From assembly GCA_963969345.1 (NCBI GenBank), contig OZ017768.1:2125976-2189975 (forward strand): a stretch of DNA of 64,000 nucleotides, in the 5' to 3' direction. This document shows positions 35,487 through 47,441 of the stretch, piece after piece. Both the position numbers and the translations under genes were made by a program. Within the stretch, counting starts at the first letter, position 1, and each line of letters begins with the position of its first letter. The notes beneath the pieces are model-generated. The model made no database searches, was not told the DNA's origin, and saw nothing but the letters and a program-made list of their open reading frames with translations. The stretch comes from Turbatrix aceti (lineage: Eukaryota > Nematoda > Chromadorea > Rhabditida > Panagrolaimidae).

Positions 35487-37791
35487 TTCACTCGGAATTT
35501 AATAGGTCGGATGACAAAAATATTAAATACTTATTTAAAAAAATATATATCTCTATAGAGATAATAAAATTTTTCTCCTTGAAACAACAACCGCTGGAGA
35601 AATTTGGAAAATCGGGGACGAATAAACGACGCAAAAATGACACGTCTACTTGATTGATGTGGCAAGAAAAAACCTTGAATCCCAGAAATAAAAAAAATTT
35701 TTATGGATGACAGTAGTCCAACAAATTTTTTTTTGATCTGTGGATGTGGAGTTTGGCCGACCGCTGGGCAAGGCAAGGGTAAGAATAACACACCTGCTGG
35801 GCTTTCTTTATCTGTGCGCAAAGAAGCAAAGAAGCATAGAAGAATACTTAATCTCAGTCAGGGGCGGAGCTTTGGGGCTAGAGAGCATCTTTTTGGGGCT
35901 TTTTGAGTGCACGAATGTTCCACGTGTCCGCCTGGGCCCTCAAACAAGCGTTGCCTGTCCAGCCTGCTTGCCTAGCTGGGTGGACGGCTTGTTCTAATCT
36001 CACAGTTTCAATGCAACAGCAATGAAAAGTAGTAGCCAGTACATGTGTTGACCATCTGCTTGCCTGCAGGCAGTTAAGCTCATCCGAGATTGATCCGTGC
36101 TATCCAGGATGAGCTGAATGGACAAAAAGCCATTTCCACACTCTAATCACCTCAGTAAGCACATTTTAAAGTGCCGAAAATAAATAAATATTACAATTTC
36201 GCACATCAAAAAAATATTTTTGCAAATGCGTCCAAAAAAAAACAAAAAAAGTTATAAAAATGCCGTTGAAGTAACCAATTCAAGTTAAGATCCAGCATTA
36301 AAGATTTAACTGCAACCGTATGTCAAAACCTTCTCACAAGCACGAGTCAGAAATATTATTATGTACATCTTGAATCTCGCAAGATAGCGACATTTAATGG
36401 CACTTTTTTTTTATCCAAAATCAAGTGTTTTTTCCAGCACGCGTGGATACTTTTATTTTTATTTATTTGCGATTAAAATCACATTGTGCAAGTCAAGAAA
36501 TAAAACTATTGCGTTTCGGGGGCCCGAAACACGAGAAACATGTTGACACTAATAAAATCTCGAATTTTGATGAACCCTGCCTTATGGTTTGTTTTTTATG
36601 CATTTTTTTATAAATATTTGTCATCGATTTTCAACCACTTGAACATGCTGATCCCTCATGTCAGTCGTTTCTTATGTCGTTACTAAAAATCACAGCGACC
36701 AGGTAAATATTGTAACCCAAACCACAATTTCTAATGTAAGCTGTCAATAAAATTAAAATGTTTTTAATGTTCTAAAAAACATCAAAAAACCCATTAAGCC
36801 ACCATGTTTTTTGTTACTTCTGCACATTTTTTTCTCTTGCAACAAATGATTGCGATCTTGTTCCAAACAATAACAAAAAATCCCCTAATAGCCGGGAAAT
36901 ACGCTTTTCACGTGAAACACGGCGGAGAATAGAAAAAAAAGATTGTGCGAAGAGAAAGTTACTATATACCACTAAAAGCTGAAAGCTTAGAGCTCTTGAA
37001 CATCATTATCTAAGTAGATTACCTCACTCACACGCGAGACGACGCTTATACAACTTCAATAGCCACTCATGTCAGAAAAAATAGAAAGACCGATGATTTG
37101 AGGTGAAGGTGATTTTTTTACGCTAGATGATGACAAATTTTTGATTATGTACGTTTCTGTTGGACCCGAACACTTCTGAATAACAACATCAGTGAAATCA
37201 AGTGGTACAATTTATAAATAAAACAATTTTTGACACGATGAGAGCTACGAGATCAGAGAAATCTTGCTTTTCGACGAGTGCAAGACTCTCAATACAAATA
37301 AAAATAAATATGCATAATAATAGATCAAAACTGGCAAGAAATCATATGTATTTTATTACGGACGCTCGTAAAAATAATATGAAAAATAAGTTTTTAATAT
37401 CCGTTTTCCCATCGATCCCGGATCCGTCGCATGAAAAAAAGTTGGCGACGTGAGAATTTGAACTTATCTGCCATAACATTTGGCAACTTCAAAAAATGTT
37501 GAGATCCGTTCACACCTTTGACATGTCGTGATTTGTTGACGAGACACATTTTTTGTTTATAATGAGGTTGAAAATAAGATTTCACACATTTTTTTGTTCA
37601 TGCATTATACAAAAAAAATGTACGAAACTACCTTATTTATTATCTAATGAGTTGTAGAACCAACAATCGAGTATCGTATACACAATATGTATAGTATGTA
37701 TTATACAAAAATGGCAAATCCAAAAAAACCCGTAAAATCAGTTTGTAAATAAATAAATATTTTTTTGTTTGTCAAATCAAATTTGCCATTT
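35487..37791. other. Spacer between kinase and GPCR genes
   Basis: No convincing gene on either strand. It holds the kinase promoter region and the 3' flank of the GPCR gene. A weak inverted repeat of AGCTCATCC lies near 36075-36115. Confidence 0.4.
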
Positions 37792-40704
37792 TCAAACAAA
37801 TATCTCGGCATCGGTAACACTCTGTACGGCAATTTGATGCATGTCGTGCAGCTGTAGGGATGCAGAAGAATTGCTCATACCAGATCCCCGACGACTGTTG
37901 TAGTTGGAAGGAAAGACGACGCCACCGATGACTTCGCTCGACGATCGACGAATGCAATCATCGGATGACCGACTGAAAATAGAAATTGTAAAATAAAATT
38001 GCTTTATGCAAGTCAGAATAAGCACAAACAAACCGAAATGTCGTATTTCCACCTGCCGAAATCGAAATATTATTGTGCGAGATGACAGATACCTCATCGA
38101 TTATGATTTCGGGTTTGTTGACTGAGAATCGTCGGGCAAGGATTCTGAAAATTAGAGTAATGGTAAGTTTAATTTCAGTGATTTTTGGAGAAGCGTCGGG
38201 GTGAAAGTCAAAATAGGAGTCGAAGTCGGAGTCGGAGTCCGCGTCGGAGTCAGTGTCGGAGCCGGGGTAGGAGTCGGGGTTGAAGCCTGGGTCGGAGCCG
38301 AGGTTGGGGCCGAAGTAAGAGTCGGGATTGCAGTCGGAATCGGACTCCGATTATCGGAGTCGGGGTCGGAATCGGAATCGGAGTCGGAGTCGGGGTCAGA
38401 GTCGGGGTCAGAGTCGGGGTCAGAGTCGGGGTCGGAGTCGGGGTCATTTTTGGGGTCAAAGTCGGGGTCAAAATCCAAAGTCCAAAGTCGACTCCACCCC
38501 GATTAATTTTTTTATAACCTACCCCGCACTAGAAGCCTTCCTCAGCGTAGTTTTCTTGACCTTGTGAAACGGCCCGCATCCACAACCGTAGCGCGCGTGA
38601 CGTCGGGCGACCTCCTTGGGAGGCAACATCCATGTTTTCTGCCTTTCTCTCCGAAGTCCAACAAGTCGACGGAAAGACGATCGAAACTTCTAAAAAACCG
38701 AAAATTGTCTCCCAAAACAATCCAAATTCTCTATTTACAAACCTGATTGATAGCAGAGTAAATAAAAAAGTTAAGCGAAGAGTTCAAATAGCCCAGAGCC
38801 GTAAACCAGTGAAAGAGGTACTCCAAATCATTCGGCCACGCGTTGTACATCAGCTTGTAGACCTTGATCATGTTAAGCGTAAAAAAAGGCAGCCAACACG
38901 CGAGAAAAACAACCATGACAGTTGCGACCAATTTTGTCGCACGAGTCTCGCGGCGAATAGCCATGCCCTGGCGGGATTTGAGTTTTGCGAGAAGATCCAG
39001 TGCCCAATCTTTGAGACCGGCAAGTTTTTTGCGGGCAATGTAGACAGATTCGCGACGAGCAAAGCTGTACATGTTGGAAAGAGATGAGCGTGCGTTCGGG
39101 CGTTCCCAATCGGAAATCAGTTCGGAGAGTCGACGCATCTTGCCTCGAGGCGGTTTTAGACCAACGCCGATGCCTCCACGTTTGTCGTCAGAGCCCCGCT
39201 TGCAACTCTGGGGCTGGAGACTGTGTCGACGGGGTGGCATTACTTTAACGCTGCCAATTGTTACAGATTTTTTTCTGTTTTTGGAGCTCAGTTGTTGGAG
39301 TGCGTCTGAGAATCGTCTTTTTGGGCTAAAAAATGGGATTCAGCGTTCGTTTTTTCCAATAAAAAAAAGTACCCTGGAACCTCCAAAACAGTACTAGAAC
39401 TCGCAGTTTCACAAGGCGAAACTTTCAGCGTGACTGCTTCGAGGACAACGGAGGGAGGACGTTCGTCGTCGTCGTAGACTGTAAGCTCCTGGCTGCCGCT
39501 GCTCGATGGCTGCACGGCTTCCAAGATGGTCTGGAGTTGTTCGCGTTCACTATCGTTGAGCGACGATGCGTGTTCGGCTGCTGTTTCCTCAATTTTTCGG
39601 AGCAGAGGTTTTTCCCAGGAAATCATGTTTCGGTTTCGAGGGGATATTCCGATTACTGTTTCGATGGCTGAGGTCGTGATGTTTCCGACATCCGCTCCGA
39701 AACCTAAAAAAATTATTTTCAATTTTTGTAACAAAAAAATTGATAATTAAAAAATTAAAATAAAATTTGAAATTTTTTATGCAATAATTCGAACTATTTT
39801 TTTGTAAAAAAAGCTTTAAAAAAATTTTAAAAAAGTACTTTATTTTTTGTATTATTTTTACATTAAGCAAAATGTTTTTTAAAATTAAAATTATGCCAAA
39901 TGTTAAAAAAATCAAAAAATCAATAAGAAATTTAAATTTTTTTAGAAATTTTTTTTCTCATTAAAATTTATTTTACAAACCTAGAAACTGCCCGCCAGCC
40001 ATTTCCTGCAACTGTATAGCCCGGAGCCTTTTTCTGAGGCGATAAAAAATGTATCCGTAGGTGATGGACATGATGATGCACGGCAGGTAGAAGGCAAAGA
40101 TAGACGAGTAAAACATATACCAGTGATTGTAGATACCACAGTGGTGATGCCGTTTCAGATAATCATCAGCACGGGTATTGAATCCCGTGCCCAGAGGCAG
40201 GGCGAGTCCGATACTAAACACCCACGCAAATCCGATGGCAAAGTAAACCCGCTTTCTGTGCTTGAAAGTTTTGTACTCCGCCGGTTTCGTAGCTGCGACG
40301 AGTCGATCTATGCTGATCAAAACCAGATGCACGATTGACGACGTCGAAGCTGCGACGTCAAAAACGCAGAAAACGTAGCACATTTCGAGGGACAGGTGCC
40401 AGTGGAGACCGTTGACCGACAGGTAGATGTTGAACGGCATGACCAGGGTCCCAATGAGTAAATCGGCAACCGCGAGACTGACGAGGAGGTAGTTGGTCGG
40501 GGTCTGGAGACTTCGGGTCGTCCAGACAGCCATAACAACGAGGCAGTTGCCAATGATGCAGACAATTGGCACGCAGGCGAGGAAGAGGTAAGAATAATTT
40601 GGGATGTGGTTGGCATCGATATCCGCATCGGAAACAGAGAGGGCGACGGAAACGGAAACGGCGTCTGGCGAACTCCAGCCTGGCGAGCCCAAGGGCAGGG
40701 GCAT
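37792..40704 (-). CDS. Aminergic G-protein-coupled receptor, D2-like dopamine type
   Basis: A seven-helix receptor of the biogenic-amine class. Exons 40704-39981, 39703-39373, 39325-38743, 38689-38523, 38144-38034 and 37972-37792 all keep phase, giving about 698 residues. Seen: TM2 [12 protein letters not shown]3 [13 protein letters not shown] with the amine-binding Asp; TM5 [12 protein letters not shown] with paired Ser; a third intracellular loop of more than 200 residues; a basic [14 protein letters not shown] lead into TM6 [11 protein letters not shown]7 [17 protein letters not shown]; and helix 8 [11 protein letters not shown]-terminal tail of about 150 residues follows. The large ICL3 suggests Gi/o coupling like D2 receptors. 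DRY is DRL and NPxxY is NFxxY. The 5' end is uncertain: the frame opens at a GTG (40740), and 40704 is the first ATG, so an upstream exon may exist. Exact ligand not certain. Confidence 0.82.
38190..38490. repeat. GGAGTC hexamer satellite in GPCR intron
   Basis: About 300 bp of GGAGTCGG/GGGGTCAGAGTC repeats. Both strands stay open in several frames, which is an artefact of the repeat. The phase-matched exons of the GPCR lie on either side (38523 and 38144), so this is intronic. Confidence 0.85.
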
Positions 40705-43700
40705 GACGGCGACTGCGCACGGCGGACTGACGGATGGCACTCACGTTCTCAGGCGAAAGCTGGCTGTCCAAGGATATCGTCCGTCATCCATAAGAAAGGA
40801 TGAAGTATACGATTGACTTATTTATAGACTGCTAAAAGTCAGGAATGTATCTATTGAATCTCGTGAAACAAAATTGGCACGCAATAAAAAAAGCAAAGTG
40901 AAAGAAAGTGTAACCGAAGGGAAATTCGAAAATTGTAAAAATAGTTTTTTTTAAAGTTTTCAAAACACGTGAATTTGGAATCCGTAAAAATCAAAGTTTT
41001 TTTTAAATTTTCAAAAAAACGTGAGCATAAATTTAGAATTTGTAAAAATCATTTTTTTAGGTTTGTAAAAAACGTAAATTTGGAATTTTTAAAAATAAAA
41101 GTTTTTTTAGAAAATTTTTAAAACCCAATTTCTTCGTTTTTGTTCCAAAAATAAAAAAAAAACATTTCAAAGCAAAAAAATTCTCTTCCGTAAAAATTCT
41201 TTGATTCATAATTTCTGAATTTTTACCGTTTAAATACTGCCTAGAACACTCAAAAAGTGTGGGAGTGAGCTTCAAAATCATCACACCTTCACATTTCATT
41301 ATACTTTCACGTATTCATTCCTTCTGTGACCTCACAAGGCTTTCAGAATTGCAAAGCAAAGCTTTCTGGCACACTATAGCACTTTGGTTCTGGATGAATA
41401 GAAGCAAACGACCTTCATCAACCTCCCTCCCCCCAAAACCAGGCATCCACCTTCGTTTTGGAGCGCAACACGCAACAAGCGGAGATATATACGTCATTAA
41501 CCTGTGTACATATACGTATGGAATACAATGATAACACAAATATCATATTATATTATGTAAAGGCACTACTCCCGCGTGAACGTCATGGATGATAAATAAA
41601 TACATTCAGGAAAACAATTGGTGATAAAATTAGGGTATTTATGGGTGTTGTGAGGGTGGATGATGGGGGAATGGACCAAAATGGGTGTTCGTTCGTTTGC
41701 AAATGAGGCAGAATTTAACATTTGACAGAAAAATTGGCAGTCAAATAATAGTAAGTGAGTTAAAATCGTCGTGAGACCAAAAAATTCAAAAATAACAGAA
41801 AAAAACTACATTTGACAAGAAACATATGTACATAAAACAATTTTTTTCTTATCATGTAGATTTTTTTTGTTGTAAAAAAGTGTCAACAAAAAAATGCTCC
41901 GGAAAAAAACATTACCTAGAACGTTGTCAATGTTGACGATGAATCTCATCCTTTCAGTTTTCAGTTTTTGCTTCGCATGCCAAGAGGAAGACACGAGTGA
42001 GTGAGTACCCCCCTACTCCCCCTCAGGCGTCTTCCCTCCCGCTTGCTCCTCTTCTTGACCTACCGAGACCGACCGAGCACGACCGAGGGTGGTGAGAAGA
42101 GCATAAAAAATGTTGTGAAAACGTCCAAAATGTCAGAGGCACAAAAATAAGCAAAAACGTGACCAGGCTTTTTCCCCGCGCGCCCGCAAAGGAAGAAGGG
42201 TAAGGAGATGCCGTCGGACGTCGGCAGTCGAGTCAGAGCAAATATCAAATGTTATGAAGAAACCTTTTTTTTCACCCCTTCACCCTTTCATGCTGGTAAG
42301 AACAAAAATTATTGCAAGCACAACTCGTAATATTGTCCGAGATTGCTGCCGGCAGTCACCCCATCCCACTTTTTTTTCTACAACCCGTGGCCATCGCTTT
42401 CGCCTTCAAAAGCTTCGTCGTCGTCAAATAAGCGTTGTTAGCGGGGCGCGTGTGTGAAAAGTACCCTCAGTCTTTTGGCGCCCTCTTACGGTGAACAATG
42501 ATCCATTAACGACAGGAGCTTTTATAGGGTCTGAGAATATCTCTTTTTTTGCTTCCTTGCTCGGCGGTACAGAAAGCTGTATCATTTACAACATACTACA
42601 AGTTTTTTATAATTTGTTCAAAAAATCGGAAATTTGATTGCTCGAAATGCAATTTACAAAAAAACGACTAGGTTAATTTCGTTGTATCGGTTGAAAATTT
42701 CTATGAAAAAAGTTTACCGGATTTTTATCACATCAAAACGATTTTTTGACAACAAATGTCTCTGAAACGAAATTTAGTGACAAAAAGTGAATCTTACTAT
42801 CAGCAAAAAAAATTACCTAAATTTGTTTTTGAATTCTTTTTGTAACAGATGAACTTACATATTTGGATCTGTTAACGACAAAACAGTTTACGTATTTTTA
42901 TTTATTTCCGGGAACAAAAAAATATGGTCTTTGAACGAAAGGTTGAAAAAAGTACAAATTCCTAACGTTTCACTAGTTGCCCGTATGCCACATTACGAAT
43001 AAAATTAATGCCGAAAAAATAAAAATGATAAAAAATGAAGCCAGACAAATATTTATTTTTGTCTAACCATGAATAATTAGACAACCTTTTTTTTTGTTTA
43101 CCAACTGGTCAAGAAAAATAAACGCGACGAATAGTTAGTTAGTTGAAATTATGGTTTTGAAACAGCTGTATTGGTCTTGGGCAATTAAAAAAACTTACGT
43201 TAGATAAAAAACATCAACAAAATGCAATTTTCAAACAAACTGTAGTAACAAAAAAAATTAGAAAACAAAAATTATAATGATCAAAGTAAAGTGTAAGCAG
43301 AACACATGTCCAGTGAGCGAGTCTACAACGTTCCACAATGTTCAAGTTAATCTGATTGGACTACAACATAAACTTCAACAGGAAAAACAAGTGCAAACAG
43401 CTATACAGGGAAATTAGGCTAATGGCAGGGGCACGTAGTAAATATTTTGATCGTAAAGAAAGAAAGAACACTGAAGTTGACATTTTCTACAAAAAAAACA
43501 AGTGTAAAGAAGTCGGAGTCTATCTATAACTAGAATTTTACATAAATGCTTGAAATTATTTATTTATTTTAGGTTGCAGCAATCAAAAAAAGTCAAATGA
43601 TGTCACTCAAACTTTGCAGTCGCAAACTTTGTGGAAGTTTCTTCTTCAACATCAAAAATTACAGTTCTTTTTAAAGTTAAAAAAATCAAGTTATCAAATG

Positions 43701-46700
43701 AAATATACAAAAACTTGATAAATGAATCAAAAAAACTCATTCATTCAAACAAATCTCGTGAAGGCACGTGAATGCTTACTACTTTATGAAAAAAAACTTA
43801 AAAGTATGTACGTAAAGTCTGTATTCCCGCGTTGCAAAGGCGTATGATAGCGGCATACAAGTCATGCCATTCATGTCACGAAAAAAAATTCCCGACATCA
43901 TTATCGTCAGAATTCTCATCTTTTTGCACCCTTTTGCAGGCAGAAAAATGGCTTGCAAAAACAGAATGAAAGTTAATTTTTTTCAATGTTTTGCTGCTTT
44001 AGAAAAAATAAAATTTAATTTCGTAGTATCAAAAAATTTATTTTAAATTATTTGTATAACTTTAAATTTTGCGAAATGTAACAAATAAATATTCAGACGG
44101 TTTTACTGAACTGAAAAATAATATAACAACATCGTTATAGACACTCGACTGTAAATTGATTCTTGGATTTGTCAGGTTAACATAAACGGAAGTGAAAAAT
44201 GCACGCACCAAGTTCTTGTTTTCCTGGAAAGGCCACTTCAACTGCAACAATTATAATTAGTGCTTTCTGAGTTGTCGAAATTTGACACTATACGAAAACG
44301 AACTGTTTTTGTACTAAAAAAAGTTGAGACTCCGGAGTTCACCCCCAACCCTGCCTCCGGGGTTAAAATCGGAGTCAAAAATCTTGATTCGTGTCCCAAA
44401 ATGAATAGGGAATAAAAAAAAACGAACATTGGCGCACAAAAATCCCTGCCAGCCCTAAAAGCGTGCCTCAGAATGAAGAATTCCGCCAAAAAGAAAGATT
44501 ATGAATCAAAAAATCATGACAAATGCAAGGGCAAAAATTTATTAAAAATTCGTATCTCTCAGACGTAGATGTATGCATTGGCATGCATGCAAGCAGTTGC
44601 TTGCTCGCTCGCTGGCTCGCGCACGCAGCCAACCATCTAGAACAGTTACATTTTAGTCTTGGGTTCACAAATGAGAAGAACAAGAACACAGGCTGCCACA
44701 CCCTGGACTATACGATATTTTCCCAGGACAGGCATCGACATCGATGTCTACGGACGACGACGACGGCATGCTTCTTCCCGGCACCATGGAAATATTAGGA
44801 ACTATACTTTCCTACATTTATTACGCAACGTGTGAAAATTAGAGACATGTCTGCGACCATTGAAGCTCGTTATCAAAATCATTTTTTACTTTTTTATCGG
44901 CATTTTTTGATTTTTTTAGCAAATGTGAACGCAACCGATTTCCCAATGCTGACAGTCACAAAGGTCACATGCACCTAGAATTGACATGTCTGTCAAAAAA
45001 ACTGTTTTAAAAGCAATTTGTTTTACGTAAAAAAAAGTTTGTCGTCTGTACAGTTTTTTTGAAAATAATATAAAAAAATGAATGAAGGAAACCTCAAAAA
45101 ATTTACTTCCAAAAGAGCATAATCTTGATGTGTTCACAGAAATATTTTTATATAATATTATATAAAATTTTTTTTATCACGTAAATTTTCATTCAATTTT
45201 TCGTCAACAATCAAATTATCCTATTAATTTCAAATTATACCAGTATGTGTTAAAAATTATCTAAATACGGTTCCGGTAAATACGAAAATACATAATTTGA
45301 TTCAGTTAAGAAAAATGTTACATATTTTTGAACATTAAAGAAATTCGAAATACGTAGAAGTTGTTCTATTTTGAATTGGTCCCGCTAACAAGCTTTTTTT
45401 TTTGCATTACAAAAAATACAAAAAAAACGTGCAACAATTTTTTTTGTCATCTGCAGCAATAACATGCAACAAGGTAAACGTAACACATACCAAAAAAAAA
45501 TATGTAAAAAACCAAATTTTCTAATAACTGCGTCATCAAAGTGAGTGAAGTCAACCGAATTTGAAAGCCGGTATTTGATGCCAAGAACAGCAGCAACGAA
45601 CATTTTGAGTACTCACTTTGTTTTACCACAAACATTTTTTTTTACACTAATGTAAATATACTACACCCCATGCAGGAAGTGTGACGACGGCAGAGATTAG
45701 ATGAAACAAGTTTTTCGGAGCTTTTTGTGGAAAAAGTAAGTTCTTGGCAAGCTTTTGAGCTTCCTTTTCCCCTCCCTCTGTCTCACTCATGAGTAAGCAG
45801 CGCAAAGACACTCAACAGCGATAGTTGGCAATTGAATCATGCTCATCCACAGTGCCTGTAGGCAGTTGCAACCCAACCGAGAAGTTGTGTTTACTATTTT
45901 TAGGTCAAACTGCAAAAAAAAAATTTGCTTGAAATTAAATTTTGAAAAAAAAGCCAAAAAATCCACTTTTTCCAGCGTTCAAAAAATGTTGACCAACTAA
46001 CTAACTCGACTAATTACTTCAAAAATATGCTAAAAACAAATTTTGTTCCTAGTCAAAGAACAGTTACATACAAAATCGAAAACATCATGCGCATGTGTGT
46101 TTCGATGCCTTCTAACGACAACTTTTCGTTTTCACAACAACAAATTTTGACGGCATTTAGAATGAGTACAATGAACAGGAGAGAGAACAAAGAACTCTTT
46201 TGCCTTATTTATGCTACCAAGTCTCGTAAAATTCAAAGAATAGACAGATTTCTTTGGGTTCAAAAAATAAATGAATTGACGTTCTGTGCCACACACACAT
46301 GATACTACAAATCGGTAAAAAAATTTTTCCGTACATAAAAAACCCTAAGGGATCAATTATACCCTTATAACCTTGTTTCAACCGTTACTTTAAAAATGAT
46401 ATGGAGAAAAAATTTGCTCGAATGCTACAAACATCGTCAAGCTTCCGGTAGGTACAGGCATGCACTTTTGTCTTGTCTAACCACAATACAAAAAGTGCCA
46501 TTGTCACGCTATTATAAAATTACCTGATTAACTGTCTCCTAGGCTTGGCGGCATTACTGGCAACACTCCCAAGCATTCAGGGCTTGGCTCCATTTTGACC
46601 AAGCTTGCATGTTTCAAATCTTTTTGTTTTTTTTTTGCCCCAAAAAACAACCAATAACCTACACAAGTGGGTGCGGACGGGCAGAAAAGAATCGAAGCAA

Positions 46701-47071
46701 CAGTGGAAATATCTCATTTCAATTTGGTTCCATGACTGATAAGTGTGTACATGATCGCTTGCTGAATGCTCGCCTGTAAACGCAATATTGACATATGTAT
46801 TTTGACAAAAAAAAATTAATTTTAACGACAAATCGATTGCAATTAAAGACATTTTATGTTTATCAGCATTCAACTTTAATAATTTGACTTTGTTCAACTT
46901 AAAAAACAACAAATAATATTGATATCCTTTATTTTTCGTCATTATTCTCAACACTCTACTCCGCTCTCCGAAGTCGACGTCGACATCCGTCGGCAGAGGG
47001 TATAAGGAACGTTCACCATAAGAAGGTTTAGTGACATTTTGTAAATAAAAAAAAATACTGATTGCTGGTGT
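40705..47071. other. Gene-poor region
   Basis: About 6.4 kb with no exon I can support. The first part is the GPCR promoter side. A diverged tandem of about 60 bp (AATTTGGAAT, GTAAAAAT, then T-run and TTTTCAAAA) repeats about four times at 40918-41110. GGAGTC/GACTCC words cluster at 44320-44390. Other open frames are short and low in complexity. Confidence 0.45.
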
Positions 47072-47304
47072 GGCCAGCGTTTGCTGCACGAACGAAAGAG
47101 ACTTTTTTGTTTGCCCCTTACTTGGTCAGTAAGTCAAAAAACGCTTCTTTTATTTTCGAGCAAAAAAACGGCGATTTAGTATAGGTGGTAGCATTTATTT
47201 GCCACTAGTGAAAAATCAACTGATCAGAAAAGCGATTTTGTGCGGCCAGTGTTGGCTGCCACGACGCACGAAAGAGAGAATTTTCGTGCTTCGTGTTTTC
47301 TTGC
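47072..47304 (+). repeat. Dispersed repeat family, copy B
   Basis: Inverted copy of the 31414-31650 repeat, collinear along its whole length with small indels, including the terminal direct subrepeats. The two copies are about 15.4 kb apart. Confidence 0.7.
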
Positions 47305-47441
47305 GCGCTTTTTTCAAATAATTCATTTTTTTACCTATAATAGTGTATATTTATGTTTGCTGCTTGCTACATAACTCGATATTCACATATTTTTATTAAG
47401 AATAAATGAAATTGTTTTTTGACAGTGCAATTGACGACATT

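Noticed and set aside
38152..38506. Asp/Pro/Ser or Gly/Ser/Glu repeat proteins on either strand
   Set aside because: They are translations of the intronic GGAGTC satellite between two phase-matched GPCR exons.
46577..47089. Minus-strand 170-residue frame
   Set aside because: Opens at a GTG inside a dispersed repeat, with mixed composition and no splice sites or known domain.
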